Assembly: GCA_025350865.1 (NCBI GenBank)
Contig: JANXWZ010000131.1
Span: 1-59,352 of the forward strand
Length of the DNA: 59,352 bases
From: Rhodanobacteraceae bacterium
GTDB taxonomy: Bacteria > Acidobacteriota > Terriglobia > Terriglobales > Acidobacteriaceae
Direction: 5' to 3'
The notes beneath the pieces are model-generated. The model did no database searches and had not been told where the DNA came from. It saw only the letters and a list, made by a program, of their open reading frames with translations. Positions 26,417-35,400 of the stretch are shown one piece after another. The position numbers and the translations under genes are program-made. Numbering within the stretch: the first letter of the stretch is position 1; each line of letters starts with the position of its first letter.

Positions 26417-28741
26417 ATGCAGGTAGTTTCCCTATTGGCCCTTGCAGTTCATCAGACAGGCTCGACCTATAGCCCTGCGGTTGGTGATCCGAACGACGGA
26501 CGCCTCTATCTCTGGGTTGCGATCGGTGTCGGCGTCTTTGCTCTCTTGGTTGCATTTTTCATAGCTCGCGCAGTCATTGCTGCCGACGCCGGTACGGCGG
26601 ACATGCAGTTGATCTCGAACGCCATTCGGGAGGGTGCGGAGGCGTTTCTGAAGCGGCAGTATCAGACCATCGGGATGATCGCGCTGCTGCTGGCGGTGGT
26701 GGTGTTTGTGGGGTACCACTTTTCGCCGCGAACGGCTCCCTACGCCGCCAAGACCGTAATCAGCTTTCTGGTAGGCGCGGTATGCTCCGGGCTGGCGGGA
26801 TTTACGGGCATGTACTGCTCGATCCGCGCAAATATCCGGACGGCTTCGGCGGCTCGAACCAGCCTCGATCTTGCGCTGAAGATGAGCCTGCGCGGCGGAG
26901 CGGTGACGGGGTTGGTAGTAGTCGCGCTTTCGCTGCTTGGTGTGTCGTCGCTGTTCCTTCTCTTTGGCGGTTTGACCGATCCGCAGGGCGTCCCGTACCA
27001 GTTGGTCGGGTTTGGATTTGGAGCTTCGCTGGTAGCTCTGTTCGCACAACTGGGCGGCGGTATCTACACCAAGGCAGCCGACGTAGGCGCCGATCTGGTG
27101 GGCAAGGTTGAGGCGGGAATCCCCGAGGATGATCCGCGCAATCCGGCGGTTATCGCGGACCTGGTCGGCGACAACGTTGGCGACTGCGCGGGACGTGGCG
27201 CCGACATCTTCGAGTCGACCGCAGCCGAGAACGTCGGTGCAATGATCCTCGGCGTAGCGCTCTTTCCGGTGTTTGGGCTCAAAGGGATTCTGTTCCCGCT
27301 GATCGTTCTTGCGATCAACCTGATCGCCAGCATTGTCGGGGTCTTCGTGGTGAAGACGACCGAGACGGAAGACCCCATGCGGGCGCTCAACCGCGGATTT
27401 TATGTAACGTCGGTGCTGGCGCTGGCGGGCTTCGCCGCGGCCGTCTACAGCATGTTGAACGGTGCGGGAGTGGCACCGGCGTGGCTCCTCGGATGCGGAG
27501 TGGTCGGATTGGTGACGGCCTTCCTGTTCGTCTGGATCACGCAGTACTACACCGAGTCGCAGTACGGGCCGGTGCAGTCGATTGTGAAGGCCTCGCTCAC
27601 CGGACCGGCAACCAATATCATCAGCGGTCTGGCTGTTGGCATGGAGACGCCAGCAATGCCGGTAGTCGTCATTTCGGCGGCGCTGCTGCTCAGCTACTAC
27701 TTCGGCGTACAGGGACTGGCGGATGTCGCGGGCATCAGCGACTTTTCGAAGGGCATCTACGGCACGGCCATCGCAACCATGGGAATGCTGAGCTGCGCAG
27801 CTTACATTCTGGCGATGGATACGTTTGGTCCGATTACGGACAATGCGGGCGGGATCATCGAAATGTCCAACCAGGACGAGTCGATTCGCGATCGCACGGA
27901 CAAGCTGGACTCTGCCGGAAACACGACCAAGGCGCTGACCAAAGGGTACGCAGTCGGGTCGGCATCGCTGGCGGCGTTCCTGCTGTTTTCTGCGTATCTG
28001 GAAGAGATTGGCAAGCTGGTGCGCGACCGGATTGCCGATGCTCATGCGGCTGGACTGACGACGTTCATGCCGGCCCACTGGAGCTTTACCAACATCAATC
28101 TGGCGCAGATTCCGGTGTTTGTGGGTGCCCTGCTCGGCGCGATGCTGACCTACCTCTTCAGCTCGCTGGCGATCAAGGCCGTTGGACGCACGGCGCAGAT
28201 GGTGGTCGAGGACGTTCGCAACCAGTTCAAGGAGAACCCCGGCATCATGCTGGGGACGTCGAAGCCGGACTACGCTCGCTGCGTCAACATCGTAACCACG
28301 GCTGCGCTGCGGGAGATGGTGATTCCGGGTCTGCTGGCGGTCGGTCTGCCGGTTGTGGTCGGGCTGATCTTCAAGAACTTCAGCCAGAGCTACAACGCTT
28401 CGGCGGCATTCGATTCGGCCGGGGCTTCGCTGGTTCCGACGATCTCGGGCGTAGCGGTCAACCTCGTCGGCGCGGAGTCTGTGGCGGGTCTGCTGATGGT
28501 CGGAACAATCTCCGGCGTGCTGCTTGCCATGCTGATGAACAACGGCGGCGGCGCGTGGGATAACGCCAAAAAGTACATCGAAACCGGCAAGTATGGCGGC
28601 AAGAAGAGTGACGCGCACAAGGCTGCGGTGGTCGGCGATACGGTCGGCGATCCGTTCAAAGATACGGCTGGCCCAAGCCTGCACGTGCTGATCAAACTGC
28701 TGGCGACGATCACGCTGGTGCTTGCTCCGTTGTTTGTCTAG
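26417..28741 (+). CDS. hppA: K+-independent H+-translocating membrane pyrophosphatase
   Basis: A 774-residue integral membrane pump with about 16 hydrophobic segments that couples PPi hydrolysis to proton export. The substrate-binding block TKAADVGADLVGKVEAG continues with IPEDDPRNPAVIADLVGDN (about 220-255) and GDCAGRGADIFEST. The C-terminal acidic motif is DTVGDPFKDTAGP. The K+-dependence site reads GNTTKALTKG (Lys505, Thr508), which marks the K+-independent, proton-pumping class. ATG 26417 has AGGAG eight bases upstream; the frame is open from 26369 but the extra 16 residues are polar and implausible. Confidence 0.95.
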   Translation: MQVVSLLALAVHQTGSTYSPAVGDPNDGRLYLWVAIGVGVFALLVAFFIARAVIAADAGTADMQLISNAIREGAEAFLKRQYQTIGMIALLLAVVVFVGYHFSPRTAPYAAKTVISFLVGAVCSGLAGFTGMYCSIRANIRTASAARTSLDLALKMSLRGGAVTGLVVVALSLLGVSSLFLLFGGLTDPQGVPYQLVGFGFGASLVALFAQLGGGIYTKAADVGADLVGKVEAGIPEDDPRNPAVIADLVGDNVGDCAGRGADIFESTAAENVGAMILGVALFPVFGLKGILFPLIVLAINLIASIVGVFVVKTTETEDPMRALNRGFYVTSVLALAGFAAAVYSMLNGAGVAPAWLLGCGVVGLVTAFLFVWITQYYTESQYGPVQSIVKASLTGPATNIISGLAVGMETPAMPVVVISAALLLSYYFGVQGLADVAGISDFSKGIYGTAIATMGMLSCAAYILAMDTFGPITDNAGGIIEMSNQDESIRDRTDKLDSAGNTTKALTKGYAVGSASLAAFLLFSAYLEEIGKLVRDRIADAHAAGLTTFMPAHWSFTNINLAQIPVFVGALLGAMLTYLFSSLAIKAVGRTAQMVVEDVRNQFKENPGIMLGTSKPDYARCVNIVTTAALREMVIPGLLAVGLPVVVGLIFKNFSQSYNASAAFDSAGASLVPTISGVAVNLVGAESVAGLLMVGTISGVLLAMLMNNGGGAWDNAKKYIETGKYGGKKSDAHKAAVVGDTVGDPFKDTAGPSLHVLIKLLATITLVLAPLFV

Positions 28742-28764
28742 TCCTCAATCCTTACTGCAAGACC

Positions 28765-28793
28765 GCGCGGCACGCTTTCACCAGGTGCCGCGC
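28765..28793. terminator. Probable terminator after hppA
   Basis: The stem GCGCGGCAC (28765-28773) pairs with GTGCCGCGC (28785-28793) around an 11-base loop, and ATGCTTTTGT follows. The T-run is short. Confidence 0.6.
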
Positions 28794-28820
28794 ATGCTTT
28801 TGTCCGCGTAAAATAAAAGG

Positions 28821-29186
28821 ATGAAGTTGCGTATTCAAGGCAATTCCCTGCGGCTCCGCGTCTCCCAAAGCGACGTGGCGGCGTTGCTGACAAACGGCCA
28901 GATCTCAGACTCGATCCGATTCGGGGCACGGCCCGACGCAAGCCTGACCTATGCTCTCGAAGTTGGGACTACAGACCTGGAGATACAAGTTTCATACCAG
29001 CCGCATCGGATCACGGTCACGCTGTCGTCGGATGCGACGCAGCAGTGGGCGGCGACCAACCAGGTGGGGATTTATGGAACGGGCGACCTCGAATTGATTG
29101 TCGAGAAGGATTTTGCGTGTCTCGATGGCACGGAACCGCCGGATGCGGATGCTTTCCCGAACCCGCATGCAGGCAAGGACTGCTGA
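28821..29186 (+). CDS. Conserved small cytosolic protein, function unknown
   Basis: A 121-residue protein beginning MKLRIQGNSLRLRVSQSDVA. It has alternating short strands (DSIRFG, LTYALEV, LEIQVSY, RITVTLS), then GIYGTGDLELIVEKDFACLD, and ends in GKDC. No signal or membrane segment. The MKLRI.GNSLRLR start and the late EKDFACL segment recall short conserved proteins annotated as DUF7009 in Acidobacteriota and Bacteroidota; the two conserved Cys near the C-terminus could bind metal. That family link is from memory and not verified. No operon partner is obvious. Confidence 0.65.
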   Translation: MKLRIQGNSLRLRVSQSDVAALLTNGQISDSIRFGARPDASLTYALEVGTTDLEIQVSYQPHRITVTLSSDATQQWAATNQVGIYGTGDLELIVEKDFACLDGTEPPDADAFPNPHAGKDC

Positions 29187-29223
29187 AGCTGATGAGCAGT
29201 TACCTCCCGGTACCGGCAAAATA

Positions 29224-29291
29224 AAAAAGCAGATCCCTCCGGGATGACAACAAGTTCAGTCTGTTTGTCATCCCGGAGGGATCTGCTTTTT
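29224..29291. terminator. Bidirectional terminator made of two head-to-head repeat copies
   Basis: Arms of 27 bases at 29224-29250 and 29265-29291 are perfectly complementary around a 14-base loop. Each arm is a full copy of the GCAGATCCCTCCGGG repeat that occurs singly elsewhere, and both ends carry A5/T5 runs. It separates two convergent genes and should terminate both. Confidence 0.85.
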
Positions 29292-29317
29292 GTTCGGCCA
29301 CCCTTCCACCTTTCGCA

Positions 29318-32300
29318 TCAGTCGTGAGCCCCCAGCGTCAGCGGCGACTTCCGCAGCGTGAGTGAGTAGCTCGGCGGGTTCATCTGGAAACGCACCGGCA
29401 TGTTGCTGACCGCCTCCGGGAGCGCCGCACCCTTACCGATTAGTCCGCCCCCACTGGTGGGAACCCACGTCGTCGTGTCGAAGGGCACCGTGCTTCCTCC
29501 GGTGATCAGGTTCGAGAGCCCGGTGACGTGTGCCGGGAGGTTGCCGCCGTCCATGTATTGCGTGGTCTCCATCTGGTGCGGCCAACCGGTGCCGAGGCAT
29601 TGGTTGTTGGCATTGTTGGAGCAGGTGAGCGTGTTGGTACCCCAGTTCGACGAGAGCCACATCGGCCCGATCTTGAAGATATCGGAGCGCAGTGTCGACA
29701 TCTGGAAGGCCACGCCGGCGTTGGGGTTCAGCGGGCCGACGAAGACGGCGTTGTTCCAAAGCGTGAGTGTGGGCCACTCCCAGCGGATCTGGTTGTCCTG
29801 GTTCTGCATGGTGTCGATCAGGTGCAGCGAGTTTCTGCCCACAGAATAGATCGTGTTGTTGTAGGTGAACAGATCGCCCACCCTGACAGGCGGATTGGTG
29901 TTCTGGTCGCCGTAGGGCCCCTGGTCGCCGAAGAAGTGAATCGGAGCCTGGGACATCGGGGCGTTGGGCCCGAAGTTGATGATGTTTCCGTACACGTACG
30001 CCTTGTGCCAGGCCTCATCGGCGGAGGCGATCAAGTCCGGCGTGTAAGCGTCATCCGGATATTGCGAGCGGAAGGATTTGTGCCCATTCGCAGCATAGAA
30101 GTAGCCGAGGAAGGACATGTAGATGTTCGAGTCCTGCTCTTCTACAAAGTCGATCGTCCGGGTATTGGTGGATGAGTTGAAGAGGTTGTACCGCACGATC
30201 TCCGCGACGCCACGCATCTTCAGGTCGCCGGATTGCGACACAGGTTTCAGGCGATCGAAGACGTTGCCCTGAATCAATTGCCGAAAGCCCTGGACGTAGG
30301 CCATGTGCTCGGACTGGTTGGCGGCGCCGATGTTGGTGAAGTAGTTGCCTTCGAGATCGAGGTCGCCGAAGAACCCGCCCCACGCATTGTTGCCGTTGAA
30401 GTCGCCAAGGATGCCGAAGCTGCAATCCTGCATATCGTTGCCGCGCACCGTGATGTGACTGCCTTCGTATGGACGGATGCAGCTTGTTGACGTTCCCCAG
30501 GGCGTAAGAGTTGTGCTGCCGGGTGCGTAGAAGTTGTTCGGCGGATAGGCGTTCCGGAAGGCCAGGCCCTCGATGATGATGTAGGACGGCGCGTTGGACG
30601 TCGGGTACGCCGCGAACGCTCCGCTGTGGTGAAGAGCGATCTGGTACAGACCAGAGATGCGTGCAGCCGCGCTGTTGTCCGTCTTCGAGTAGGCAGTGGC
30701 GTTTTCCGCGTCGAGGATGGGCAGATTGCCGGCGGCATCGGCGCATCCCACGATGCGGATCGGGGCCACCTGAGTTCCCTGTCCGTCGAGCCGCAGATAC
30801 TCATGGAAGCGTGTTGGATTGCTGCCGGTGGTGTCGGTGTTGAAGAGGCGGATTGTGGTGCCGGGGTTCAGAATAGTGTTGCCGATGGCAACGTAGGCGG
30901 CGGCGAGCGAAGCGTAGGGATGTCCCACGCCAATGTCGTAGGTCTTGCCCGATTTGGTGGGCTCGACACTGCAATCGACCGGAGCCGTATGGTTACGGGT
31001 GACGGGATACGGCATGGGAACGCTATCGACCGAGAGGGTAGCGGATGCTGATACTCCGGGGTGGACCGTCGAGGCTGCGGTCACGGTGTAGATGCCGGCT
31101 GCCGTGGCTGAGAAGACAGCATCGCGGCTGGTAGATGCACTGCCGCCGGACGGAGGAACGATCAGGCGGCCATCTCCGCCTGTAGGCTGGGTGATGGTCC
31201 AGACTACGTTGTCGTTGGCGACGCCCCACACCCAGCTTTGCAGGTCGACCATCTGGCCGGAGTACAGGCGCTCGTTGAAAGGTGAAACGAATACCTGCAC
31301 AGGAGGCTTGCAGATAGCAATCGGGACCGTGGCGGACTTGGTTGGGTCGTCCACCGATGTTGCAGTCAGCTTCACCGTTGCGGCGGAAGAGAACACCGGC
31401 TCCGCAACGCCGCCGGTATTGACGCACTTACTCCCGATTGCCCCAACGCTTACATCTACGAATGCTCCGGGCAGGTTCGGCGCGACGGCCGGAGTGATCG
31501 TCGCTGTTGCGCCTCCGTCAGTGGTGTACGACCAGGTGACGCGACGGGTGGGGCCGCTCGATGCGCTGGCGTGGATGCGCCGCGTGGCTCCGGGGACAAC
31601 CTGCCAGCCATACAGCGGGGAGACGATCCGAATGGACACCGGACCCGTTGGCGAACCGGAATCCCCCTCCGTCTGTAACAACGGTTTGCGAGGAGAGGTC
31701 AGCGCCTGCTGGACTGTTTGCCGGACTGGCTGTGCTACTTCTATCGCGGTGGCGCTCAATCCGACCGGAGCCAGGAAAGGAACGCTGAACACCGGACCCG
31801 GAAGTGTGCCGGAGTTCTGAACCTGAAACGCAACTGCGCCCCCGGTTCCCTGGTATCCGGTGACGGTGAGCGTGGTGGAATTGACCACGGTCGTGGCTAG
31901 TACGATGCCGGCACCTTTTACTTTGGAATCGGGCCCGAATCCCGCGCCAGTCACCGTGGCGGTGTAGTTGCCTACGGGAATGCTTTCAGGGGAAACCTTC
32001 GTGATCGTTGGCCCGGCCGCAGCGACGACGACATACACCGTTGCGGACGTGGCCTTGTCGGAAGCGGCGGCGGTAATTGTCAGGTCAGTCGCGGGAATCT
32101 TTGCCGGGGCGTGATACAGACCGCTGGGCGAGATCGTCCCCAGCGTTGGACTGCCGCCGACGATGCCGTTGACCTTCCAGACCACTGCGGCGTTGCTGAG
32201 TCCGGTGACTGCTGCGGTGTATTGCTGGGTGGTCGACACGCCGATCGTGGTGTAGCCGGGGTTGATGGCCACACTGGGTCTTGCCTGCGCAAGGGCTGGG

Positions 32301-32368
32301 AACACAAGAAGAGTGCCGGTGACGCAAAGCAGAAGACTTCTCAGGCAGCGCATCGGGTCAGCTCTCAT
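29318..32368 (-). CDS. Exported Ig-like/IPT and beta-helix surface protein, short paralogue
   Basis: About 1016 residues with a signal peptide (core CLRSLLLCVTGTLLVFPALA). An Ig-like unit (VAINPGYTTIGVSTTQQYTA) and an IPT/TIG-like unit (GPTITKVSPESIPVGNYTAT) come first. Two further Ig-like segments lie in the middle (YGWQVVPGATRRIHA, VSPFNERLYSGQMVDLQSW). The C-terminal ~500 residues look like a right-handed parallel beta-helix: ITVRGNDMQDCSFGILGDFN, LDLEGNYFTNIGA, LIQGNVFDRLKPV. Such helices bind or cleave polysaccharide, but no catalytic site is evident. It is followed upstream by a longer paralogue sharing nearly all of this C-terminal part. ATG 32368 or 32353 is the likely start; the frame opens at 32404. 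Confidence 0.75.
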   Translation of the reverse strand: MRADPMRCLRSLLLCVTGTLLVFPALAQARPSVAINPGYTTIGVSTTQQYTAAVTGLSNAAVVWKVNGIVGGSPTLGTISPSGLYHAPAKIPATDLTITAAASDKATSATVYVVVAAAGPTITKVSPESIPVGNYTATVTGAGFGPDSKVKGAGIVLATTVVNSTTLTVTGYQGTGGAVAFQVQNSGTLPGPVFSVPFLAPVGLSATAIEVAQPVRQTVQQALTSPRKPLLQTEGDSGSPTGPVSIRIVSPLYGWQVVPGATRRIHASASSGPTRRVTWSYTTDGGATATITPAVAPNLPGAFVDVSVGAIGSKCVNTGGVAEPVFSSAATVKLTATSVDDPTKSATVPIAICKPPVQVFVSPFNERLYSGQMVDLQSWVWGVANDNVVWTITQPTGGDGRLIVPPSGGSASTSRDAVFSATAAGIYTVTAASTVHPGVSASATLSVDSVPMPYPVTRNHTAPVDCSVEPTKSGKTYDIGVGHPYASLAAAYVAIGNTILNPGTTIRLFNTDTTGSNPTRFHEYLRLDGQGTQVAPIRIVGCADAAGNLPILDAENATAYSKTDNSAAARISGLYQIALHHSGAFAAYPTSNAPSYIIIEGLAFRNAYPPNNFYAPGSTTLTPWGTSTSCIRPYEGSHITVRGNDMQDCSFGILGDFNGNNAWGGFFGDLDLEGNYFTNIGAANQSEHMAYVQGFRQLIQGNVFDRLKPVSQSGDLKMRGVAEIVRYNLFNSSTNTRTIDFVEEQDSNIYMSFLGYFYAANGHKSFRSQYPDDAYTPDLIASADEAWHKAYVYGNIINFGPNAPMSQAPIHFFGDQGPYGDQNTNPPVRVGDLFTYNNTIYSVGRNSLHLIDTMQNQDNQIRWEWPTLTLWNNAVFVGPLNPNAGVAFQMSTLRSDIFKIGPMWLSSNWGTNTLTCSNNANNQCLGTGWPHQMETTQYMDGGNLPAHVTGLSNLITGGSTVPFDTTTWVPTSGGGLIGKGAALPEAVSNMPVRFQMNPPSYSLTLRKSPLTLGAHD

Positions 32369-32434
32369 ACTTATTGATGATAAGCCTGCTGACACCGGGA
32401 ACACGCAAGATGGCGGCGCGGGTTAAATGGGAAA

Positions 32435-32479
32435 CCCCACCTCGATGACGAAGAAACTGTCATTGAGATGGGGTACCGG
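32435..32479. repeat. Palindromic repeat between the two beta-helix genes
   Basis: The arm CCCCACCTCGATGAC (32435-32449) pairs with GTCATTGAGATGGGG (32459-32473) with one mismatch, followed by TACCGG. It is the same family as 12505 and 13963, here without the second block. Confidence 0.75.
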
Positions 32480-32490
32480 GTGGGGATGGT

Positions 32491-35400
32491 TTAGTCGTGA
32501 GCGCCCAGGGTCAGCGGCGACTTACGAGGTGTGAGGGAGTAGCCTGGAGCGTTCATCTGGAACCGCACCGGCATGTTGCTGACCGTCGAAGGCAGAGCCG
32601 ATCCGGCGCCGACCAATCCGCCGCCACTGGTGGGAACCCACGTCGTGAGGCTGAATGGGATCGTACCGCCGCCGATGATCAGGTTGGACAGGCCGTTCAC
32701 GTGGGCCGGCAGGTTGCCGCCATCGAGATACTGGCTGGTTTCCATCTGGTAGGGCCAGCCGGTTCCGAAGCAGACGTTGCCGGTGTTGTTGGAGCAGTTG
32801 AGGTTGTTGGTTCCCCAGTTGGAGGAGAGCCAGTTCGGTCCGAGGTTGAAGATATCCGACCGCAGGGTGGACATCTGGAAGACCTGGTTCCCGACCGTGT
32901 TGATCGGTCCAACGTAGGTTGCGTTGTTCCACAGAGTCAGGGTTGGCCACTCCCAGCGGAACTGGTTGTCCTGGTTTTGCATGGTGTCTACGAGGTGCAG
33001 TGAGTTGCCGCCCGGCGAGTACACCGTGTTGTTGTAGTCGAACAGGTCGCCGACGCGAACCGGCGGGTTGGTGTTGACGTCCACGTACTGGCCCTGGTCG
33101 CCGAAGAAGTGGATCGGGGCCTGTGAGTTGGGGGTAGCGGGACCCATGTTGATGACGTTCCCGTAGGCGTAGGCCTTGTGCCATGCCTCGTCGGCGGCGG
33201 CGATAAGGTCTGGCGTGTAGGGATCGGAAGGATACTCGGTGTGGAAGGACATGCTTCCGCTCGGGGTGTAGTAGTAGCCGAGGAAAGACATGTACATGTT
33301 GGAGTCCTGCTCTTCCACAAAGTCGATCGTGCGGGTGTTGGTGGAGGCGTTGAAGACGTTGTAGCGAACGATCTCGCTGACGCCACGCATCTTCAATTCG
33401 CCGGCAGCCGATACCGGCTTCAGCTGGTCGAAGACGTTGCCCTGGATGACTTGTCGGAAGCCCTGGACGTAAGCCATGTGCTCCGACTGGTTGACCGCGC
33501 CGATGTTGGTGAAGTAGTTGCCCTGCATGTCGAAGTCGCCGAAGAAGCCGCCCCAGCCGTTGTTGCCGTTGAAGTCTCCGAGGACACCGAAGCTGCAATC
33601 CTGCATATCGTTACCGCGGACGGTGATGTGGCTGCCCTCGTACGGTCGAATGCAGCTTGCTGCCTGGCCCCACTGGGTTGCGGTGGAGCTGCCGGGGTTG
33701 TAATAGTAGTTCGACGCGCCGCTGGTGCTGGTGGGGTACGCGTTGCGGAAGGCGAGACCCTCGATGACGATGTAGGACGGGCTGGTGATCGTGGGGTATA
33801 CCGCGAATCCATTGCTCTTGTGCAAGCCGATCTGGTAGAGGCCTGCAATATTTGCAGCGACGCTGTTGTCGGTTGGCGAGTAGGAGGTGGCGTTGGCCGC
33901 ATCCATGATGGGCAGGTTGCCGGCAGAGTCTGCGCATCCGACAACGCGGATAGGCTGAGTCTGGGTTCCCTGGCCGTCGATGCGGAGGTACTCGTGATAA
34001 CGGGTGGGGTTGGTCCCGGTGGTATCCGTGTTGAACAGACGGATGGTCGTTCCGGGGCTGAGGGTGTTGGAGCCGATGCCAATGAAGGCCTGGGCCAGCG
34101 TGAGGTAGGTGTGGCCCGCGCCGACGTCGTAGGACCTGCCGGTGAGGGTGGGGTCGACTGAGCAATCGACAGGCTCGGTGTGGTTGGGAGTGACTGCATA
34201 GGTTGGCAAAGCGTTGCCGCTGACCGAGATGGTCGCCGATGCGGAGACCGTCGGGTCAGCAACCGAGGTTGCGACGACGGTGTAGTTTCCGGCAACGGTG
34301 GCCGAGAACAGGGCATCGCGTGCCGTGGTTGCGCTGCCACCGGCTGGCGGCGCGATGAAGGTGCCGTTGCCGCCGGACGGCTGGATGACGCTCCAGGTTA
34401 CGTTGTCGTTGACTGCACCCCAGATCCAGCTTTGAAGGTTGATGGTCTGGCCGGAGTAAAGGCGGACGTTGAACGGCGAGACGTAAGCCTGCACCGGAGG
34501 ATTGCAGATGTTGATGGGTACGGTGACTGATTTCGTCGTGTCGTCGACCGAGGTGGCGATCAGGTTGATCGTCGCAGCAGAGGAGAAGACGGGGTTGGTT
34601 GCGGTTCCGATGTTATTGCAGGCGCTTCCGACCGAGCCCACCGTCACATCGACAAAGGCTCCGAGGATGTTGGGTGATGGAGCCGGTGTGAGGGTGGCAG
34701 TTGCACCACCTGCCGCCGAGTAGCTCCAGCGGACCTGATTGCTGGTGCCATTGGTGACGCGAGCGTGGATTCTGCGGGTTGCGCCCGGAATCACCTGCCA
34801 GCCATAGAGCGGATTGTCCGTGGTGATAGCCACCGCACTCGAACTAGGCACGGCGACGAGTGTGACCGACGCAGTAGCCGAGTTCAGTGGACCGGTTGCC
34901 GTGATGGTGTCTACGCCGAGCAGTGTTCCGGAGGGTGCGGTGTAGAGGCCGGTGGAACTGATCGTACCCAGAACTGCGGTCCACTTGCTCGCTCCGGGTG
35001 AAGTGAATTGCAGGGTATTGCCGAGGATGACGGTTGCGAGCGCAGGCGAGATGGTCTGCGCGGTTGGCGGCGTCAGCGTGATGGCTGCGGTCGCGGAGCC
35101 GTTGGGGCCGCTCGCCGTAACCGATGCCGCGGTGTTGGCGGGCAGGGTAGCGGGAGCAGTGTAGAGGCCGGTCGAGGTGACCGAACCGACCGTTGCCGTC
35201 CACGACGTTGCGCCCACCGAGGTGAACTGCTGCGTGGTGCCGACAGTCACCGAGATAGTGTTGGGCGAGATGGATTGAACCGCGCCGTTGATGAGAGTCA
35301 CCGTCGCCGTGCCAAATCCATTCGGACCGGTTGCGGAGATCGTAACGCTGCTGCTGGCGGGCATTGTTGCCGGTGCCGAGTACGTACCGGTGGAGCTGAT

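Noticed and set aside
26432..28684. A 750-codon open frame on the minus strand opposite hppA
   Set aside because: It is antisense to a gene with perfect family motifs, is rich in Arg, His and Gln in the manner of GC-rich shadow frames, and has no ribosome site.
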